Origin: Flagellimonas amoyensis
GTDB lineage: Bacteria > Bacteroidota > Bacteroidia > Flavobacteriales > Flavobacteriaceae
Direction of reading: 5' to 3'
NCBI RefSeq assembly: GCF_003058265.1
Contig: NZ_QBUK01000007.1
Coordinates: 1 to 64,000, forward strand
DNA: 64,000 nt
Shown: in pieces, positions 53,068 through 62,279 of the stretch
Numbering within the stretch: position 1 is the first letter of the stretch
Layout: each line of letters opens with the position of its first letter
Position numbers and translations under genes: made by a program
The notes under the pieces: generated by a model
Databases searched by the model: none
The model's input: the letters and a program-made list of their open reading frames with translations, nothing else
Told to the model about the DNA's origin: nothing

Positions 53068-55044
53068 ATGATGAAGAAAAAGAAAACACGATTGGAAGAC
53101 CTGGGCAAGGATGGACATTCCCATAATGATGGACACCACCATGACCATGGAGCATCTGGCTCGGGCCTACCAACATATTTCCCTGCGATTTTCAGCTTTT
53201 TGCTGTTGGTAATAGGCATCTGCCTGGACTATTTCGATGTGCTTCCCTTCTTCAAGGGATGGATGCGTATCCTATGGTACACCATTGCCTATATTCCCGT
53301 TGGGTTTCCCGTGGTCAAAGAAGGTTGGAAAAGCATCAAAAAAGGGGATTTCTTCACTGAATTTCTATTGATGTCCATAGCCACCTTGGGGGCCTTCGCC
53401 ATTGGGGAATACCCTGAGGGTGTTGCGGTGATGTTGTTCTATTCCGTGGGTGAACTGTTCCAGGATGCCGCCGTAAAAAGGGCCAAAGGGAACATCAAGG
53501 CACTGTTGGATGCACGACCGGATGAAGCCTCGGTCTTCAGGGATGGGGATTTTATAACCGAAAACCCGGAGAATGTCAACATCGGGGAACGCATCAAAGT
53601 GCGGGTCGGCGAGAAAGTTCCGTTGGACGGTGCACTGCTTTCAGCAAGGGCCTCGATGAACACGGCTGCCATCACAGGGGAAAGCAAACCCGAGACTCTA
53701 GAGAAGGGAGATATCGTCTATGCAGGCAGTATCAATCTGGACGGGGTCATCGAAGTGGAAACGACCAAGGAATTCAAGGACAGCTCCATTGCCCGTGTCT
53801 TGGATATGGTGCAGAACGCTACCGCCCGAAAATCCAAGACCGAACTGTTCATCCGAAAGTTTGCCAGGATCTATACACCTATTGTGGTATTCCTTGCCAT
53901 TGCCCTTACCCTTCTCCCCTATTTTTTTGTGGACGACTATAACTTTAGGGATTGGCTCTACCGGGCATTGATATTCTTGGTGATCTCCTGTCCCTGCGCC
54001 TTGGTCATCTCCATTCCGTTGGGCTATTTTGGTGGTCTTGGTGCCGCTTCCCGAAATGGGATACTGTTCAAGGGAGCCTCCTTTTTGGATGCCATGACCA
54101 AGGTGAATATCGTTGTCATGGACAAAACGGGCACGGTAACCAAAGGTGTGTTCAAAATCAAGGACATCAAGTCCGCTGGTATGGATGAAACAGAATTCAT
54201 GGGGTTCCTCCTGGCCTTGGAAGCGCAATCCACCCATCCCATCGCCCAGGCCATAGTACAATACAAAAATGACAACCCGCAGAAAGCCATGGAAGTGAGT
54301 GAAGTGGCCGGAAAAGGATTAAAGGGTATAGTTAACGGAAACGTGGTCTTGGCAGGCAACAAAGCCTTGATGGAAGCCAATGGAATAACGATTCCGTCTG
54401 AAACCGATTCCATCGTGGAAACCCTGGTCATGGTCAGTGTGAATGGCAAGTTTTCGGGATATGTCACCATAGCCGATGAACTCAAGGAGGATGCCCTGCA
54501 CGGGGTTCGACAAATCAGGGAAGCAGGGATATCCAAACTCATCATGCTATCCGGTGACAAGGATTCCATCACCCAAGAAGTGGCCAAGGAACTGGACTTG
54601 GATTGGGCCAAGGGAGGATTATTGCCCGAGGATAAGCTCCGTGAGGTCGAAAAACTAAAAAAGGTCACAGATAACATCATCGCCTTCATTGGCGATGGTA
54701 TAAATGACGCACCTGTATTGGCGGCCAGTGATGTCGGCATTGCCATGGGGGGCCTTGGTAGCGATGTGGCCATAGAAACGGCAGATGTCATTATCCAGAC
54801 CGACCAGCCCAGTAAGATAGCCAGGGCCATTAAGATCGCCCGTTCCACTCGTCGTATCGTTTGGCAGAACATTGGGTTGGCCTTTGGGGTCAAGGCGATA
54901 GTGCTCATTTTGGGAGCTGGAGGCATGGCCACCATGTGGGAAGCCGTCTTTGCCGATGTCGGTGTAGCCTTGTTGGCCATCTTGAATGCTGTACGTTTGC
55001 AACGGATGCAATGGGAAAACAAAGAGCTTGGTCAAAAAAGGTGA
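53068..55044 (+). CDS. Heavy-metal P1B-type ATPase (Zn/Cd/Co class)
   Basis: About 658 aa from the ATG at 53068. In place of an HMA domain it has a short His-rich N-terminus (GKDGHSHNDGHHHDHG). It shows the transmembrane metal site ISCPCALVISIPLG, phosphorylation loop DKTGTVTKG, and hinge GDGINDAPVLAASDVGIAMG; about eight membrane helices. The CPC motif and later sequence fit the Zn2+/Cd2+/Pb2+ or Co2+ export class. The gene follows the Fur-type regulator by 19 bases and ends the metal-resistance operon. Confidence 0.9.
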   Translation: MMKKKKTRLEDLGKDGHSHNDGHHHDHGASGSGLPTYFPAIFSFLLLVIGICLDYFDVLPFFKGWMRILWYTIAYIPVGFPVVKEGWKSIKKGDFFTEFLLMSIATLGAFAIGEYPEGVAVMLFYSVGELFQDAAVKRAKGNIKALLDARPDEASVFRDGDFITENPENVNIGERIKVRVGEKVPLDGALLSARASMNTAAITGESKPETLEKGDIVYAGSINLDGVIEVETTKEFKDSSIARVLDMVQNATARKSKTELFIRKFARIYTPIVVFLAIALTLLPYFFVDDYNFRDWLYRALIFLVISCPCALVISIPLGYFGGLGAASRNGILFKGASFLDAMTKVNIVVMDKTGTVTKGVFKIKDIKSAGMDETEFMGFLLALEAQSTHPIAQAIVQYKNDNPQKAMEVSEVAGKGLKGIVNGNVVLAGNKALMEANGITIPSETDSIVETLVMVSVNGKFSGYVTIADELKEDALHGVRQIREAGISKLIMLSGDKDSITQEVAKELDLDWAKGGLLPEDKLREVEKLKKVTDNIIAFIGDGINDAPVLAASDVGIAMGGLGSDVAIETADVIIQTDQPSKIARAIKIARSTRRIVWQNIGLAFGVKAIVLILGAGGMATMWEAVFADVGVALLAILNAVRLQRMQWENKELGQKR

Positions 55045-55147
55045 GGCCTGACCATGTCCAAGAAATGGAATCTTAAACACTACAACTTGGATGACAAATT
55101 AATGGTTAAGTCTTTCTCTCTAATTTCCCAAAGTTCCATTTTGAAAA

Positions 55148-56011
55148 TTAAACTGTATTGTTTGGAAGAAATGTTTCAATGTTTTTCACTACAGTTGCAA
55201 TAATTTCATCAGCTTCTGGGGCATCATCCTCGGTAATTTGATGGGCGACACTGGTTTTCCAAGCCCTTTTCACATTTGCGGTCTTGGTATCATCCACCAA
55301 ATCCGAAGGATTGGTATACGCTAGATTTTTATGCTCCATTTTTTTAAGGAAAAGAGGAACAATCCTTTCCCAGTCCTTTTTGGAAAATTTTTGGGTCAGA
55401 TGGTACAGATCATAAAAATCCCGTGGTGCCGTGTATGAACGCTGCTTCAGGGCCCTTAGCTTTTCAGCGATCACCTCGTCAATGACATAACATGGGCATT
55501 GTTTTTCACCTTGCAACCCATCGGAATAAGGATGCATAATGGGCAATATTTCGGGTTCCAAAAGGATGACTTCATCCGTACTCACCTCCAATTTAATTTT
55601 GGTCATCCAACGATCTGGTGGCGGAGGCTGTTGGTTTTTTGAGTGATTGGCCCCCCAATATTTTATGGATACCTGAAATCCTTTGGGCTCATCATTAAAG
55701 ACCAATCGGGAAATTTCACCTACACTGAACAGGATTCCGGTCCGATCTGTTGTGGTCTTGGCAATACCTTCCAGTTTTTCTTTTTCCAGTACGAAGTCCT
55801 TCTCCCTTGCCGTGAAATCCAGATCTTCTGAAAAACGATAATTCTTGATACAGCATTTACGCAGGCATGTCCCTCCCTTGAAAATAAGGTCATCCTTATA
55901 GGTTTCAAAAAAGACCGATAGAAAATGCCCCAGGACATAGTCCTTGTCCACGGTATCGGGAGGCACCTTCCATTCTTTTGATCGCTCTATGATTTCCTTT
56001 TGAAGAATCAT
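55148..56011 (-). CDS. abiEii: AbiEii-type nucleotidyltransferase toxin
   Basis: 287 aa. The nucleotidyltransferase signature is GGTCLRKCCIKNYRFSEDLDF (GG-x9-D-x-D-like), followed by KLEGIAKT and a conserved helical C-terminus with VIDEVIAEKLRALKQRSYTAPRDFYDLYHL. AbiEii of the type IV toxin-antitoxin class modifies tRNA 3' ends and gives phage resistance (family knowledge). It overlaps or abuts the antitoxin stop exactly (56012 to 56011), and the pair is one operon. Confidence 0.9.
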   Translation of the reverse strand: MILQKEIIERSKEWKVPPDTVDKDYVLGHFLSVFFETYKDDLIFKGGTCLRKCCIKNYRFSEDLDFTAREKDFVLEKEKLEGIAKTTTDRTGILFSVGEISRLVFNDEPKGFQVSIKYWGANHSKNQQPPPPDRWMTKIKLEVSTDEVILLEPEILPIMHPYSDGLQGEKQCPCYVIDEVIAEKLRALKQRSYTAPRDFYDLYHLTQKFSKKDWERIVPLFLKKMEHKNLAYTNPSDLVDDTKTANVKRAWKTSVAHQITEDDAPEADEIIATVVKNIETFLPNNTV

Positions 56012-56815
56012 CTAATATCCACTTTGGGCCATTTGCAACAGGTTATCCCTTTTGATGTTCAAACGCAACTTCCATTCACTTACAAATTCCCCTTGATCCA
56101 GTCCACCGGCATCGATCAAACTATACTTTTTGTTCACCTGCTTTCTGGCATATTGGATAAAATCCTGTAAGCTGTCCGCATGGAAAAGGGTTGCCAAAAA
56201 GCCCAGTCTTTTCGTCAGGGCAATATTGCCATAGGCCTTCGTATAGGTAATCAATCTTTCATTGTCCCATTTTTCATTGGCGAACGCTTTGATCAAATCG
56301 TCCAAATCACCCCCATAGCGGGGTTGGTCAAAACAATCCACTATGGTCATTTCCCTATCGGTCACCAAAAAACCATTTGCTCCAAAGCCCTCCAACATGG
56401 TACCGATATGTTTGCTTTCCTTTACGGTAACAAACTTTACCTTGGAGCCCAAAATGTTTGTATCCCTTTTCCTGTGGATAGTTTTGACAAAAAGGGTATA
56501 CGGAAATCGTTCTGTAAGGTTATGATGGTGCAAAGCTGACCAATAGGCCAAGGTACTACCAGGGCTGATGAATGTAGCCAGTACATTGACATTGGAATAA
56601 TTGGGTTTGGCATATACCCCTCTTTCTATTCGGTTCAACAACCCCTTTTGATGGAGGTTCTCCACCAATTCATTCAGATTATCCCCCAGGCTTTTGGGCA
56701 ATTGGATGGCCAGTTCCTTCAATTTGAAATAAAGGATTTCATGATCCTCCAAATACTTTACTAAAGCAATATGGCTTTCATTGAGATTTTCTGAGATGTA
56801 TGTACTTTTCGCCAT
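56012..56815 (-). CDS. abiEi: AbiEi antitoxin / transcriptional regulator
   Basis: 267 aa. It has an N-terminal winged-helix HTH (YFKLKELAIQLPKSLGDNLNELVENLHQKGLLNRIERGVYAKPNYS), followed by the AbiEi_3-like domain (FISPGSTLAYWSALHHHNLTER, VTDREMTIVDCFDQPRYGG). AbiEi antitoxins bind inverted repeats upstream of their own gene, and one is seen at 56836-56852. Confidence 0.9.
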   Translation of the reverse strand: MAKSTYISENLNESHIALVKYLEDHEILYFKLKELAIQLPKSLGDNLNELVENLHQKGLLNRIERGVYAKPNYSNVNVLATFISPGSTLAYWSALHHHNLTERFPYTLFVKTIHRKRDTNILGSKVKFVTVKESKHIGTMLEGFGANGFLVTDREMTIVDCFDQPRYGGDLDDLIKAFANEKWDNERLITYTKAYGNIALTKRLGFLATLFHADSLQDFIQYARKQVNKKYSLIDAGGLDQGEFVSEWKLRLNIKRDNLLQMAQSGY

Positions 56816-56835
56816 TACCTTTTACGACACAAAGA

Positions 56836-56852
56836 ACCCTAAAAAATAGGGT
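56836..56852. promoter_or_regulatory. Inverted repeat upstream of abiEi (candidate operator)
   Basis: Perfect ACCCTA-AAAAA-TAGGGT, 21 bases before the AbiEi start codon on the minus strand. The position and symmetry fit the autoregulatory operator known for AbiEi systems. Confidence 0.6.
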
Positions 56853-57516
56853 CTATCGTTACACGATTGGTAAATTTAGGGGATTCATTTGAAAAAATAA
56901 GATTAAATGTCTAAAAAGTTTGATATCAAGGAAACATAGCTCAAAAAGTTAAACCTAGAACCATAGTGGAAACGCCAGACAAAGTATACCACACTCGCTG
57001 GATAAAATTGAGTACCTTTAGATGAAAACAAAACTTTGATTTTTAGACCACTATGGCCATTTATTGGGTGGCTCAAATTTTCCGTATTTGGTGGTACCAA
57101 CCATCCGGCTCATCCAATCAATGTTTTCAAAACCCATTCCCGTTTAGAACACGCAAAGCAAAAACAACTTTTTGAGCACAATCTTCATGTGCTTAACCAT
57201 CAATAAAATAGTTATACTATTCTACCTTTTGGTTCAACTCTAAAAGCTCAATAATTACTGTGGTTTTGAAGAAAACCTGTCCTTTAGATCATGGTATCTA
57301 CAAAAAGAGAATTTTACAAAATGTGCTGTTTGGAATAGTCTTTTACACTTTATACCAAAAAACCAATCGCAAAATATCTACTAAGATGATATTTACCTTA
57401 GAAACATTTTTAAGTTATTCCTGTAAACTTTGCCTATAGGGATTACAAATCCATCAATGGTAATTCTATTCCATTCTTTCCATTACGGTGAAAGTTGGAT
57501 TTCTTACTGTCAGTCC
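56853..57516. other. AT-rich intergenic region between AbiE and HipA
   Basis: About 660 bases with no convincing gene on either strand; the longest open frames (about 65 codons) have no family character. A short sequence ATAAAATTGAGTACC near 57005 resembles one near 46527 (GATAAATTGAGTACC) in another non-coding region. Otherwise I see nothing definite. Confidence 0.4.
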
Positions 57517-58770
57517 CTAATTTATTCGAAAAGCACCATCCATGAGTGCTTGCTCTGAATTCGGAATCCCAATGTGTTTAGCAATGGTCTTCCAATCTTT
57601 GACGGCATTTTGGACCTCTTTTAAAATTTGGTTCATTTCAGTAGTGTCCAAGCGAAAATATTCGCCTACGCTTTTGGCCAGATCAAAATCCAGGGCATTG
57701 TTGTCCATATCGATGTTCAACGCCAGACCTGCTTTATCTATTGAGGGATTGATGTCATAGGCCGGGGACAGCAGCCATCCCTTAGGAGTTAAAAGGAACC
57801 CATGATTCCTCAAATGGTCATCGGTATTGGAAATGGCAATATTGAACACGATTCGACGCCACAGTTGGTGTAGATTCTTTTCGACATCCACTCCATGGGT
57901 CTGGATGAATTCCGCAATGTCCAAATAGCTTGCAGGTTGGTCCCGGATGGTATCCTCATTGTTGCCCGTCATGGTCATGGCAGATGAAAAATGAATTCTT
58001 TCCTGTTTATCACGATCAAAGCGTTTGGTAAAAAAAGTATGGTATTTTCCCGTGATTCTTTCAATCCTTGAGGGCGCCATTTTGACACCACAATTGATTC
58101 CCAACAGGTAGGCCAGAAATTCCCAGCCTCCTTTATCGATGGTATCGTTCTTGGATGGAAACTTGGCTATCCAAAGATTGTCCTCTTCATCTTTTATATT
58201 GGCCTTGGGTCTTGCCCCGCCCAAAGATGATCCTGGAGCCATCAAAACGGCCAACCATTTTCCTATTTCGGTACCATCCGTTTCGTTCTCAAAAATATGG
58301 GCAGCCTGTTGCAGTTCCCTGACCGAGGTCCATGGAGGTGTTGGTTCCAAGGCGCTATCGTCGAGAAAAGGTCCTTCCGGATCTGTTTTAAATCGCAGCC
58401 CCCCCATTCTACTTTCATCGTAGACTCCCAACAAATAATCGATTTCATATAAGGTTCTCGGGGCCATATTGTTAAACCTTGCTTCTTGGGCAGCCCTTCT
58501 TTTCATCAATGTCCTTCCCCAAGTATCCGGCATACTGTCGAGGAAGATGCCAAAGTTTTCCTTGCCAGTGGGGTATTGGGGGCCGGAATAAAACTGGATG
58601 TCCGGATCCAACACCGATTGTTGGCCGGATTTCATCCAATCCCTATCATACTCAAAACTGAAGGCCTTTTTTCCCTTCGCATAATGTGCTGAAAGTATCC
58701 CGATCAGCATTGGCTCGGCCAACCCCTTCCAATGGGCATAAACAAATATGTCGAACTTCTTATTTGCCAT
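57517..58770 (-). CDS. hipA: HipA-family Ser/Thr kinase toxin (full length)
   Basis: 417 aa. It contains the N-subdomain (FDIFVYAHWKGLAEPMLIGIL), Gly/Ser phosphorylation loop (APGSSLGGARPKANI), ATP-site Lys (LWIAKFPSK), catalytic loop (ISNTDDHLRNHGFLL) and Mg site (YDINPSID). Unlike the locus at 43 kb it is one uninterrupted HipA. It follows its HipB by 11 bases. The kinase is expected to phosphorylate a translation-related target; the target is unknown. Confidence 0.9.
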   Translation of the reverse strand: MANKKFDIFVYAHWKGLAEPMLIGILSAHYAKGKKAFSFEYDRDWMKSGQQSVLDPDIQFYSGPQYPTGKENFGIFLDSMPDTWGRTLMKRRAAQEARFNNMAPRTLYEIDYLLGVYDESRMGGLRFKTDPEGPFLDDSALEPTPPWTSVRELQQAAHIFENETDGTEIGKWLAVLMAPGSSLGGARPKANIKDEEDNLWIAKFPSKNDTIDKGGWEFLAYLLGINCGVKMAPSRIERITGKYHTFFTKRFDRDKQERIHFSSAMTMTGNNEDTIRDQPASYLDIAEFIQTHGVDVEKNLHQLWRRIVFNIAISNTDDHLRNHGFLLTPKGWLLSPAYDINPSIDKAGLALNIDMDNNALDFDLAKSVGEYFRLDTTEMNQILKEVQNAVKDWKTIAKHIGIPNSEQALMDGAFRIN

Positions 58771-58781
58771 TCAATAACGTT

Positions 58782-59069
58782 CTATAATAAATCCAGATCC
58801 TGTAATTTTCTTCCAAACTCATCATCCGATGCCAATTTCAAAAAATCATCCTGTAGGCCAAGAACCCTCAAAACATTGAAATAGGCACCTATGCCCACAC
58901 TCGGATCTCCCTTTTCGATCAAGTATAGGGTACTTCGTACAATATCAGCCCTTTCCGCAACTTGGGTTGTTGTGAGTTTTCGTCTTTTCCTGGCCAATTT
59001 TATATTTTCACCCATGCTTTCCAAGATCTTTAAATGCTTGGGGAAGAGGGTTTGTTTTCTCCTGCTCAT
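58782..59069 (-). CDS. hipB: HipB-type antitoxin (Xre HTH)
   Basis: 95 aa. Xre-type HTH at ~18-75 (MGENIKLARKRRKLTTTQVA, ERADIVRSTLYLIEKGDPSVG). It is the first gene of the hipBA operon, directly behind a promoter bracketed by a long inverted repeat (59078-59124). It represses the operon and restrains HipA (family knowledge). Confidence 0.9.
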   Translation of the reverse strand: MSRRKQTLFPKHLKILESMGENIKLARKRRKLTTTQVAERADIVRSTLYLIEKGDPSVGIGAYFNVLRVLGLQDDFLKLASDDEFGRKLQDLDLL

Positions 59070-59077
59070 TACAATAT

Positions 59078-59124
59078 GATTGTTATTTCATACAAAAGTA
59101 GCTTTTTTGACTGAAATAACAATC
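59078..59124 (-). promoter_or_regulatory. hipBA promoter bracketed by a 13-bp inverted repeat
   Basis: GATTGTTATTTCA (59078-59090) and its exact complement TGAAATAACAATC (59112-59124) flank a 21-base spacer. On the minus strand the spacer holds TACTTTTG, a perfect -7 box (TAnnTTTG), with a TTG 19 bases further upstream inside the distal arm (-33). Two HipB dimers could thus cover both promoter elements. Confidence 0.75.
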
Positions 59125-59160
59125 AAAAAATAATATTATTCCACCAAAACCCAAAGCATC

Positions 59161-60462
59161 CTATCGAACAACACTTAAATGGCCCCTTTCTTGTACACTT
59201 TCTCGGTCCTTGGATTTGGTACTTCTTGTTTCAGATTGCTCTTCCAAAACCTGTTTGAGGGCCTTCATGTCCTTGCTTATCTTTTTCTCCACGACCCTGG
59301 CATATTTCTGTGTGGTCGAGAGTTTGTTGTGTCCCAATAGCTTGGCCACGGTTTCTATCGGCACATTGTTCATCAGTGTTATAGTGGTGGCGAAGGTATG
59401 TCGTGCAACGTGGAACGTAAGGTGCTTTCCGATGTTGGCCCTTTGCCCAATGATCTTAAGATATTTGTTCACCTTTTGGTTTGAAAACACGGGCAACAAC
59501 GATTGATCATTGTGGATGTCGGGATGAAGGGCATACTTTTCCAAAATGTCCTTGGCCCTCGCAAGTAAGGGGACCTTTAAAGGTGTCTTGGTCTTCTTTC
59601 GCTTGACATTGATCCATTGTTCCCCATCGACCCCGATGACTATGTCCTTAATTTTTAGAAGTTTGACCTCTATATAAGAAAGACCGGTGTAACAGGCGAA
59701 CAGAAAGATATCCTTGACAATGTCGATCCCTTTTTCGGGAATGGCAAGGGAAAACAGTACTTCCAGTTCCCAATCTTCCAAGAAATCACTGTCATAGTCC
59801 TCATATTTCAATCTGTATTGGAGAAACGGGTCTATCGGCAAACATCTCAGTTTATAGGCAATGCCCACAAACTTCTTGAACCGTTCCAGGTGTTTCATGA
59901 TCCCATTGTTGGTCAAGGGCTGGTGTTTATTGATAGGGTTACAGGTCCGAAGGAAACTCTCAAATTCCACAACGAATGAATAATCGATAAAGGACAATCT
60001 GATATCCTTGGCATGGAATCTTTTTTTGATGAAGCGTTTGAGATATGTTTCGGTGGCGCCATAGTTCTTGGTCGTACCAGGGGCCAGTTTGGGTATCTCG
60101 TGCGTCCGGTGGTATTCAAAAATATCCTCTAGGGTAAGAATCTTTTTATCTTTTCCCAGGTATCGCTGTTTTATGGCATTGGGGGAAATGGGAAGTCCCT
60201 CTGAAAAGAGTTGACGATGGCAATCCAAGAGTTTGGCACGGACCTCGTCCAGATACTTGTTGGTACTATTGGCTTCAGAGGACCTATGGTCCATCCTGCC
60301 CAATTTGGGACACCATCGTTCTTCCAAGGTCGATCTATGGACACTGAGGTCACAATAGCGCCCCTCAAATCTGATCCGGGCATAAATGGGAATCAGGCCA
60401 TCACCCTTCTTGGCCGTTTTCTTCAGCCAATAGCCAATGCTAAAGGAATTTGAACAGTTCAT
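59161..60462 (-). CDS. Tyrosine recombinase / integrase
   Basis: About 433 aa from the ATG at 60462 (MNCSNSFSIGYWLKKTAKKG). It has an arm-binding domain, a SAM-like core-binding domain (FIDYSFVVEFESFLRTCNP) and a catalytic domain with TGLSYIEV, HVARHTFAT, LLGHNKLSTTQKYARV. The box-I Arg is replaced (TGLS rather than TGLR), as in many Bacteroidota element integrases; H-x-x-R, H and the nucleophilic Tyr are present. It is the outermost gene of the presumed mobile element and probably catalyses its integration and excision. Confidence 0.9.
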   Translation of the reverse strand: MNCSNSFSIGYWLKKTAKKGDGLIPIYARIRFEGRYCDLSVHRSTLEERWCPKLGRMDHRSSEANSTNKYLDEVRAKLLDCHRQLFSEGLPISPNAIKQRYLGKDKKILTLEDIFEYHRTHEIPKLAPGTTKNYGATETYLKRFIKKRFHAKDIRLSFIDYSFVVEFESFLRTCNPINKHQPLTNNGIMKHLERFKKFVGIAYKLRCLPIDPFLQYRLKYEDYDSDFLEDWELEVLFSLAIPEKGIDIVKDIFLFACYTGLSYIEVKLLKIKDIVIGVDGEQWINVKRKKTKTPLKVPLLARAKDILEKYALHPDIHNDQSLLPVFSNQKVNKYLKIIGQRANIGKHLTFHVARHTFATTITLMNNVPIETVAKLLGHNKLSTTQKYARVVEKKISKDMKALKQVLEEQSETRSTKSKDRESVQERGHLSVVR

Positions 60463-60486
60463 GTGTATTCGCTTCAAGTGGAACAA

Positions 60487-60961
60487 TCCGTTGAGCGAAA
60501 GTCAAATCACACGAAAAATCAGATCAGAACGTACAAGTTAAGGAATTTGCCCCTAAGAAAATAGGACATCGAATAGGACATCCTCAATATTGGTTCCAAA
60601 TGGGCATAAAAAAAACCAGAAAATATTTAATCTTCTGGTTTTTAATGAATTATGATTTCGTTTATATTCACAAAATCATGGTTCGTCGGGGTGGCAGGCC
60701 CATCCCTATAAACGTAAATAGTTGATTTTCATTATTTTACACCGTTAACTTGGACCAGTTAACCGAACCCTGAACCGTGTTCAAATCGGTACATCCAGAG
60801 GCAAAACTTATGGGAGTTTCGCACCTCTAATTTAGGCATTAATTTTTGAATAATTATAAATCAATCTTGGAGAAAAGTAATATTTCGTTAAAGTCTTTTC
60901 TTAGTTATCAAAATCTTAATAAATTGTATATGCCATTGGTGGACATTGAAAATGCAAAATA
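60487..60961. other. Intergenic region beside the integrase, candidate attachment region
   Basis: About 475 bases without a gene. It holds a bidirectional terminator (60611-60643). It also holds a palindrome GTTAACT-TGGACC-AGTTAAC (60744-60763) and an imperfect long hairpin at 60797-60828 (AGAGG...AAACT...AGTTT...CCTCT). On the minus strand a short frame ending ...GPATPTNHDFVNINEIIIH runs into the terminator, but it has no start codon and may be the 3' remnant of a chromosomal gene at the element boundary. An attachment site is expected near here; the other copy is not in the window. Confidence 0.4.
60611..60643. terminator. Bidirectional terminator
   Basis: Eleven-bp stem AAAAACCAGAA (60611-60621) / TTCTGGTTTTT (60633-60643) with an 11-base AT-rich loop; A and T runs extend on both sides, so it can end transcription from either direction. 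Confidence 0.75.
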
Positions 60962-61819
60962 ATGGGAAAATTTGAAATAAAAACAGACAAATCCGGTAAG
61001 TTCCGATTTAATTTAAAAGCTGGAAATGGTCATGTAATTCTGAGCAGTGAGCCTTATGCCACTAAGGCAGACTGTGAAAAAGGTATTGCTTCCGTCATTA
61101 AAAATGCTTCTATTAAAACTAGATTCGAGAAACGGAAGGCATCAGATGGAAGCCCCTACTTTAACTTAAAGACCTCCAATGGTCAAGTTATCGGGGCAAG
61201 TGAAATGTATTCTAGCATAGCTGCCATGGAAAATGGCATTGTGTCTGTTATAAAGAATGTAAGTTCTATTAAAGAAAAAAGGAGTAAAAGAAATAGCCCT
61301 AATTTCAGGAACCAAAAAGTATATCTATCAAAAGAGGTGAATGCAAACAAAAAACAAGTTGAATTGACCCAAAAACTAAACCATAATAAAACTGTAGAAA
61401 GTAAAAACATAAAACCTAAACCTTGGATATTTAAGGGAACCTACTTCAAAGAAAACCCAAAAAGTACCTCAATTGATTCTAAAAATACCTATGACATATT
61501 TCTTCCATTATTTGAGTTTTTGAATTTTAGACAAGCAGATATTGCTAAAATTTTGGACGTGGATGTTTCCACAATATCTAGGTGGGGGCAATCTAATGTT
61601 GAATTATCACCTCTTCAATTAGCATATTTACTAAGAATCGAAAGAATAGTATCCGACGGAGAGCAGGTCTTTGGTTCCAAGGATGAATTTAAAGATTGGC
61701 TGTTTTCCAATAATATCACTTTGGGTGATAAAAAACCAGTTAATCTTTTAACTGATCCTTTTAGTATTGAACTAGTTGAAGAAGTTATTGATGCTCTTAG
61801 CTGGGGAAATTTTGTTTAA
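60962..61819 (+). CDS. Antitoxin: two YegP (DUF1508) repeats fused to an Xre/MbcA/ParS-like domain
   Basis: 285 aa. Residues ~2-50 and ~53-101 are two YegP/DUF1508 beta repeats (KFRFNLKAGNGHVILSSEPY..., SPYFNLKTSNGQVIGASEMY...). A charged linker follows, then a C-terminal Xre-like helical domain (LNFRQADIAKILDVDVSTIS) and MbcA/ParS-like end (VFGSKDEFKDWLFSNNITLG). The last domain is that of RES-Xre antitoxins, and a RES toxin overlaps by one base (TAATG). The tandem YegP front is not usual in this class and may add a binding or sensing function. Confidence 0.8.
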   Translation: MGKFEIKTDKSGKFRFNLKAGNGHVILSSEPYATKADCEKGIASVIKNASIKTRFEKRKASDGSPYFNLKTSNGQVIGASEMYSSIAAMENGIVSVIKNVSSIKEKRSKRNSPNFRNQKVYLSKEVNANKKQVELTQKLNHNKTVESKNIKPKPWIFKGTYFKENPKSTSIDSKNTYDIFLPLFEFLNFRQADIAKILDVDVSTISRWGQSNVELSPLQLAYLLRIERIVSDGEQVFGSKDEFKDWLFSNNITLGDKKPVNLLTDPFSIELVEEVIDALSWGNFV

Positions 61820-62277
61820 TGGTCTATTATCGTTTATATCAAGATTCATCTGGAAGAACGTCCACTGGGTATGGGACAGGTGGAGCCAGATGGAACAAGA
61901 AGGGAACTCCAGTAATCTATTGCGCAAGTAGTATATCAATAGCCACATTTGAAATTCTTACTATCATGGGAAGTAAAGTATCTTCTAATCCCTTCATTAT
62001 AGCCACAGTAGAAGTAACAGGCGTTTTGAATTATATTAGAGAAATTGATTTACCAAAAGATTGGAACGCAATTCCACGTCCAACTAGCACTCAAGAAATT
62101 GGTACTGCATGGGCTAAATCCATGAATAGCCTTGGCCTTATGGTTCCTTCAGCAAGATTACCACTTTCAGCATATCCTAACGAACATAACTTATTAATCA
62201 ATCCTCTTTCTTCAGATTTTGCAACCCATTTTAATGTGATAAAGGAAGAAAAGTTTATTTTTAATTTAGGATCTTAG
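61819..62277 (+). CDS. RES-domain toxin
   Basis: 152 aa. The RES fold features are present: Arg in GTGGARWNKKG, Tyr in VIYCASS, Glu in SIATFEIL, and Ser in NPLSSDF near the end. RES toxins degrade or transfer ADP-ribose from NAD+ (family knowledge). The start overlaps the antitoxin stop by one base. The gene converges on the candidate guide-RNA region of the opposite-strand operon. Confidence 0.85.
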   Translation: MVYYRLYQDSSGRTSTGYGTGGARWNKKGTPVIYCASSISIATFEILTIMGSKVSSNPFIIATVEVTGVLNYIREIDLPKDWNAIPRPTSTQEIGTAWAKSMNSLGLMVPSARLPLSAYPNEHNLLINPLSSDFATHFNVIKEEKFIFNLGS

Positions 62278-62279
62278 GT

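Noticed and set aside
47398..54261. Several 100-330-codon antisense frames opposite czcA and the P-type ATPase
   Set aside because: All lie opposite strongly conserved proteins; codon bias mirrors the sense strand.
56903..57100. 65-codon minus-strand frame in the AbiE-HipA spacer
   Set aside because: No family resemblance, no upstream signals, and in an AT-rich spacer where such frames are expected by chance.
60640..60735. Small minus-strand gene ending ...NHDFVNINEIIIH before the terminator
   Set aside because: No start codon in frame (a stop lies 28 codons upstream), so at best a gene remnant at the element boundary.
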